Source of the DNA: Mycolicibacterium komossense
GTDB lineage: Bacteria; Actinomycetota; Actinomycetes; Mycobacteriales; Mycobacteriaceae
Direction of reading: 5' to 3'
Assembly: GCF_025822605.1 (NCBI RefSeq)
Contig: NZ_JACKTY010000021.1
Location: forward strand, 35,943-99,942
DNA: 64,000 nt
How positions within the stretch are numbered: position 1 is the first letter of the stretch; the number at the start of each line of letters is the position of its first letter. Both the position numbers and the translations under genes were made by a program. The notes beneath the pieces were generated by a model. The model made no database searches, had not been told where the DNA came from, and saw only the letters and a program-made list of their open reading frames with translations. Shown here piece by piece: positions 62,663 through 64,000 of this stretch.

Positions 62663-63245
62663 CGAGCCGGTGCACCGACACCGCGTAGTCGCCGTCGTCG
62701 AACGGTCGACGATCCCACGTCCCCCAGCGTGCGACGGGTTCCAGCCCGGCGGCCGTCGCCAGCGTGTCGTAGTCGCCGAGCGACAGGCGGTCCGGCCGCA
62801 GCGAGAATCCCGAGACCACCAGCGCCCCCGGGCGGAGCCGGGCGGCCAGGTCTCGGAGCACGTCGCCTTCGGTGCCCGGCTCGAGGAAGATCATCACGTT
62901 GCCGGCCAGCACGATCAGGTCGAACACACCGTCGACATGTCCGCTGAGGTCGGCCAGATCCGCTTCGATCCAGGTCTGCGCGGGCGCCTTGACGCGGGCC
63001 GCGTTCAGCATCCCGGCATCGGCGTCGACACCGGTGACGGCGAACCCCCGGCGGGCCAGCTCGATCGCCACCCGGCCGGTACCACAGCCGGCGTCGAGCA
63101 CGCGGGAACCGCCGGCCTCGCGCAGGAGCTCCTCGACGAGGTCGGCTTCTCCGTGCGGGTTGTGTCCTTGCGCGGCCAGAGCATCCCAGCGGGCGTCGTA
63201 GTCGTCGCCGCGCGGCGCACCTGTCCGCTGCCACCTGGTGCTCAC
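62655..63245 (-). CDS. SAM-dependent methyltransferase (class I)
   Basis: 196 residues. SAM motif I is SRVLDAGCGTGRVAIELARR, motif II GFAVTGVDADAGML with the Asp that binds ribose, and FDLIVLAGNVMIFLEPGTEG is motif IV. The N-terminus (DYDARWDALAAQGHNPHGEA) resembles the methyltransferases of the UbiE/Tam type. GTG 63245 lies 6 nt after TACTAT (63252-63257). Substrate unknown. Confidence 0.85.
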   Translation of the reverse strand: MSTRWQRTGAPRGDDYDARWDALAAQGHNPHGEADLVEELLREAGGSRVLDAGCGTGRVAIELARRGFAVTGVDADAGMLNAARVKAPAQTWIEADLADLSGHVDGVFDLIVLAGNVMIFLEPGTEGDVLRDLAARLRPGALVVSGFSLRPDRLSLGDYDTLATAAGLEPVARWGTWDRRPFDDGDYAVSVHRLVS

Positions 63246-63251
63246 GCGTCG

Positions 63252-63257
63252 ATAGTA
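63252..63257 (-). promoter_or_regulatory. -10 element of the methyltransferase gene
   Basis: Minus-strand TACTAT with 6 nt to the GTG at 63245; leaderless. Confidence 0.5.
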
Positions 63258-63319
63258 GGTCGCCAGCAGCGGGCAAACTCCCCGGCACCGCCGGCTAGGG
63301 TCGTTGAGGGCCGGGGTTT

Positions 63320-63335
63320 ACGTACGCATGTACGT
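63320..63335. repeat. 6-bp inverted repeat ACGTAC-GCAT-GTACGT
   Basis: Perfect 6-bp arms with a 4-nt spacer, in the long region before mmpS; could be an operator or a stem. Confidence 0.35.
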
Positions 63336-63778
63336 GAATTGACCGGTGGCGGGGTGTTAGCACAACGTGCATTCGGAGCTGTTCCGCAGGGTGCGGGAAA
63401 TTGCGCTTCCGTCCGCTGGCGCGTGCCCGTCGACGGCGCGTTCCGTCGGGATCGTTCGGTCGTCGATATCGTTCGGTGTCCGAGCCGGCCGCAGCGGTTG
63501 ACTCAATTCCCTTGTTGTGAAGAATGATTCGCGGTTCTGTGGTTGATCGACAGTGCACTGCGTAGTGGTGGAGATGCGTCCGGCCGGCCTCGTTCGGTCG
63601 CCCGGTCGCTGCGTTCGGCGACGCCGGAATCAACACTGTTTCCCGTCAGCGGGAAAGGCGAGTCGAGTGTGGTGAAATAAACGTCACCCCGAACGCCGAA
63701 TGCTCACCGTCGAGCCTCTGGTGAAGCTTCCCACAGCTACATGCGTATTCTGTGGTGCCGCTTAGAACTTAAATGTAC

Positions 63779-63784
63779 TAATCT
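63779..63784 (+). promoter_or_regulatory. -10 element upstream of the mmpS leader ORF
   Basis: TAATCT in an AT-rich block. The expected start site near 63791 leaves about 23 nt of leader with a good ribosome site before ATG 63814. Confidence 0.45.
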
Positions 63785-63813
63785 ATGGCGACGGTAAGAA
63801 GAATGAGGTCGAT

Positions 63814-63885
63814 ATGCCACGGACAAACGGCTCTTCGCGGGGAATTCCCGCTCCAGTCGCCAGCGCGGAAACCGCCGCCGCATGA
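63814..63885 (+). CDS. possible 23-codon leader ORF coupled to mmpS
   Basis: ATG 63814 has GAGG at 63804-63807, 6 nt upstream. The peptide MPRTNGSSRGIPAPVASAET plus AAA ends at TGA 63883-63885, overlapping the mmpS ATG as ATGA (63882-63885). The mmpS start has no ribosome site of its own, so translation of this short frame probably feeds it. The peptide shows no domain; a role as translational relay is inferred. Confidence 0.45.
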   Translation: MPRTNGSSRGIPAPVASAETAAA

Positions 63886-64000
63886 CACGCGTGCTGAAGC
63901 GCGCCTGGATTCCGGTGCTGATTGTCGTGGTGGTGCTGATCGGGGCTTTCACCGTGATGCGGATCAAGACGTTTTTCGGGGCGCCGGATCCGGCGAGTCA
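63882..64000 (+). CDS. MmpS-family membrane protein, N-terminal part (runs off the right edge)
   Basis: 39 residues are visible. MTRVLKRAWIPVLIVVVVLI then GAFTVMRIKTFFG is the typical MmpS start: short basic head, one membrane helix, then the motif MRIKTFFG. MmpS proteins assist MmpL lipid transporters, for example in glycopeptidolipid or siderophore export. Beyond this the window ends, so the paralogue and the mmpL partner cannot be seen. Start decided by homologues and by the ATGA overlap. Confidence 0.8.
   Translation, partial: MTRVLKRAWIPVLIVVVVLIGAFTVMRIKTFFGAPDPAS

Larger units (their letters stand above)
63258..63813. other. non-coding upstream region of the mmpS operon
   Basis: About 555 bp without a convincing gene. 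A minus-strand frame of 113 codons (63295-63636) is Arg/Pro/His-rich and unlike a protein. Visible items are an inverted repeat at 63320-63335, a shorter CCACAG/CTGTGG repeat at 63731-63755, and an AT-rich promoter close to 63779. The size suggests a regulated promoter. Confidence 0.5.

Noticed and set aside
63295..63636. 113-codon minus-strand frame upstream of mmpS
   Set aside because: Arg/His/Pro-rich, no ribosome site or homologue pattern; treated as non-coding.

Overview
The window is high-GC actinobacterial DNA and almost certainly from a mycobacterium of the fast-growing (Mycolicibacterium) type. Support comes from cytochromes P450 that closely match CYP140, CYP124 and CYP125, an RpfC-like resuscitation factor, an LpqH-like lipoprotein, an MmpS start at the right edge, several F420-type oxidoreductase families, IdeR and KstR-like operators, and many start codons placed 6-8 nt after a TANNNT element (leaderless promoters). 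From memory, the gene order Rv1874-Rv1875-bfrA-Rv1877-glnA3-cyp140-Rv1883c/rpfC-Rv1891-Rv1894c-cinA of M. tuberculosis appears here in the same order but with many extra genes between the anchors. This was not checked against a database.

Layout. 1-4773 (mostly minus): 5' part of a membrane adenylate/guanylate cyclase, GH13 amylase plus deaminase (ATGA overlap), a TPR protein and a deazaflavin-type nitroreductase. 4831-5009 is a decayed IS481-type end. 5032-10433: cupin, TetR regulator, sulfatase and FUSC membrane protein. 10474-18737: EthD-like and PPOX genes, enoyl-CoA hydratase, a divergent bfd/bfr iron-storage pair with IdeR boxes, sugar kinase, 14-TM drug exporter with a cytosolic winged-helix-like tail, and an AhpD-like plus glnA3-like pair behind a KstR-like box. 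18741-22767 (minus): two paralogous amidohydrolases around a SnoaL-like gene, again behind a KstR-like box. 22911-34137: dienelactone hydrolase, thioesterase, glycosyltransferase, cyp140, cyp124, threonine-synthase-like enzyme, SRPBCC protein, rpfC, LLM oxidoreductase and exported small proteins. 34250-41210: fdxA, a mycobacterial DUF-type membrane protein, a cyp125 paralogue with KstR-like boxes, low-complexity exported proteins and a nitronate monooxygenase with another KstR-like box. 41338-49345: GH2 glucosaminidase with an apparent ATA start, GNAT with a GyrA-like N-terminus, cinA, hydrolase, amidase and LpqH-like lipoprotein.

49411-54908 is the least explained part: a four-gene cluster (TPR protein, CHAT caspase-like protease, two unrecognised proteins) made of two translationally coupled pairs, each starting at its own leaderless promoter, with an intrinsic terminator insulating it on the left. 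It is followed by a divergent AraC regulator/amidohydrolase pair, then a three-gene signalling operon (receiver-PP2C phosphatase, CHASE3-type histidine kinase, single receiver; 57559-60778), an acetolactate-synthase-like ThDP enzyme, a methyltransferase and the start of an mmpS operon preceded by a 23-codon leader ORF.

Regulatory themes: leaderless promoters are common; KstR-like operators mark four separate loci, suggesting a dispersed sterol or lipid-catabolism regulon; IdeR boxes sit between bfd and bfr. No tRNA, rRNA, CRISPR array or intact mobile element was seen.
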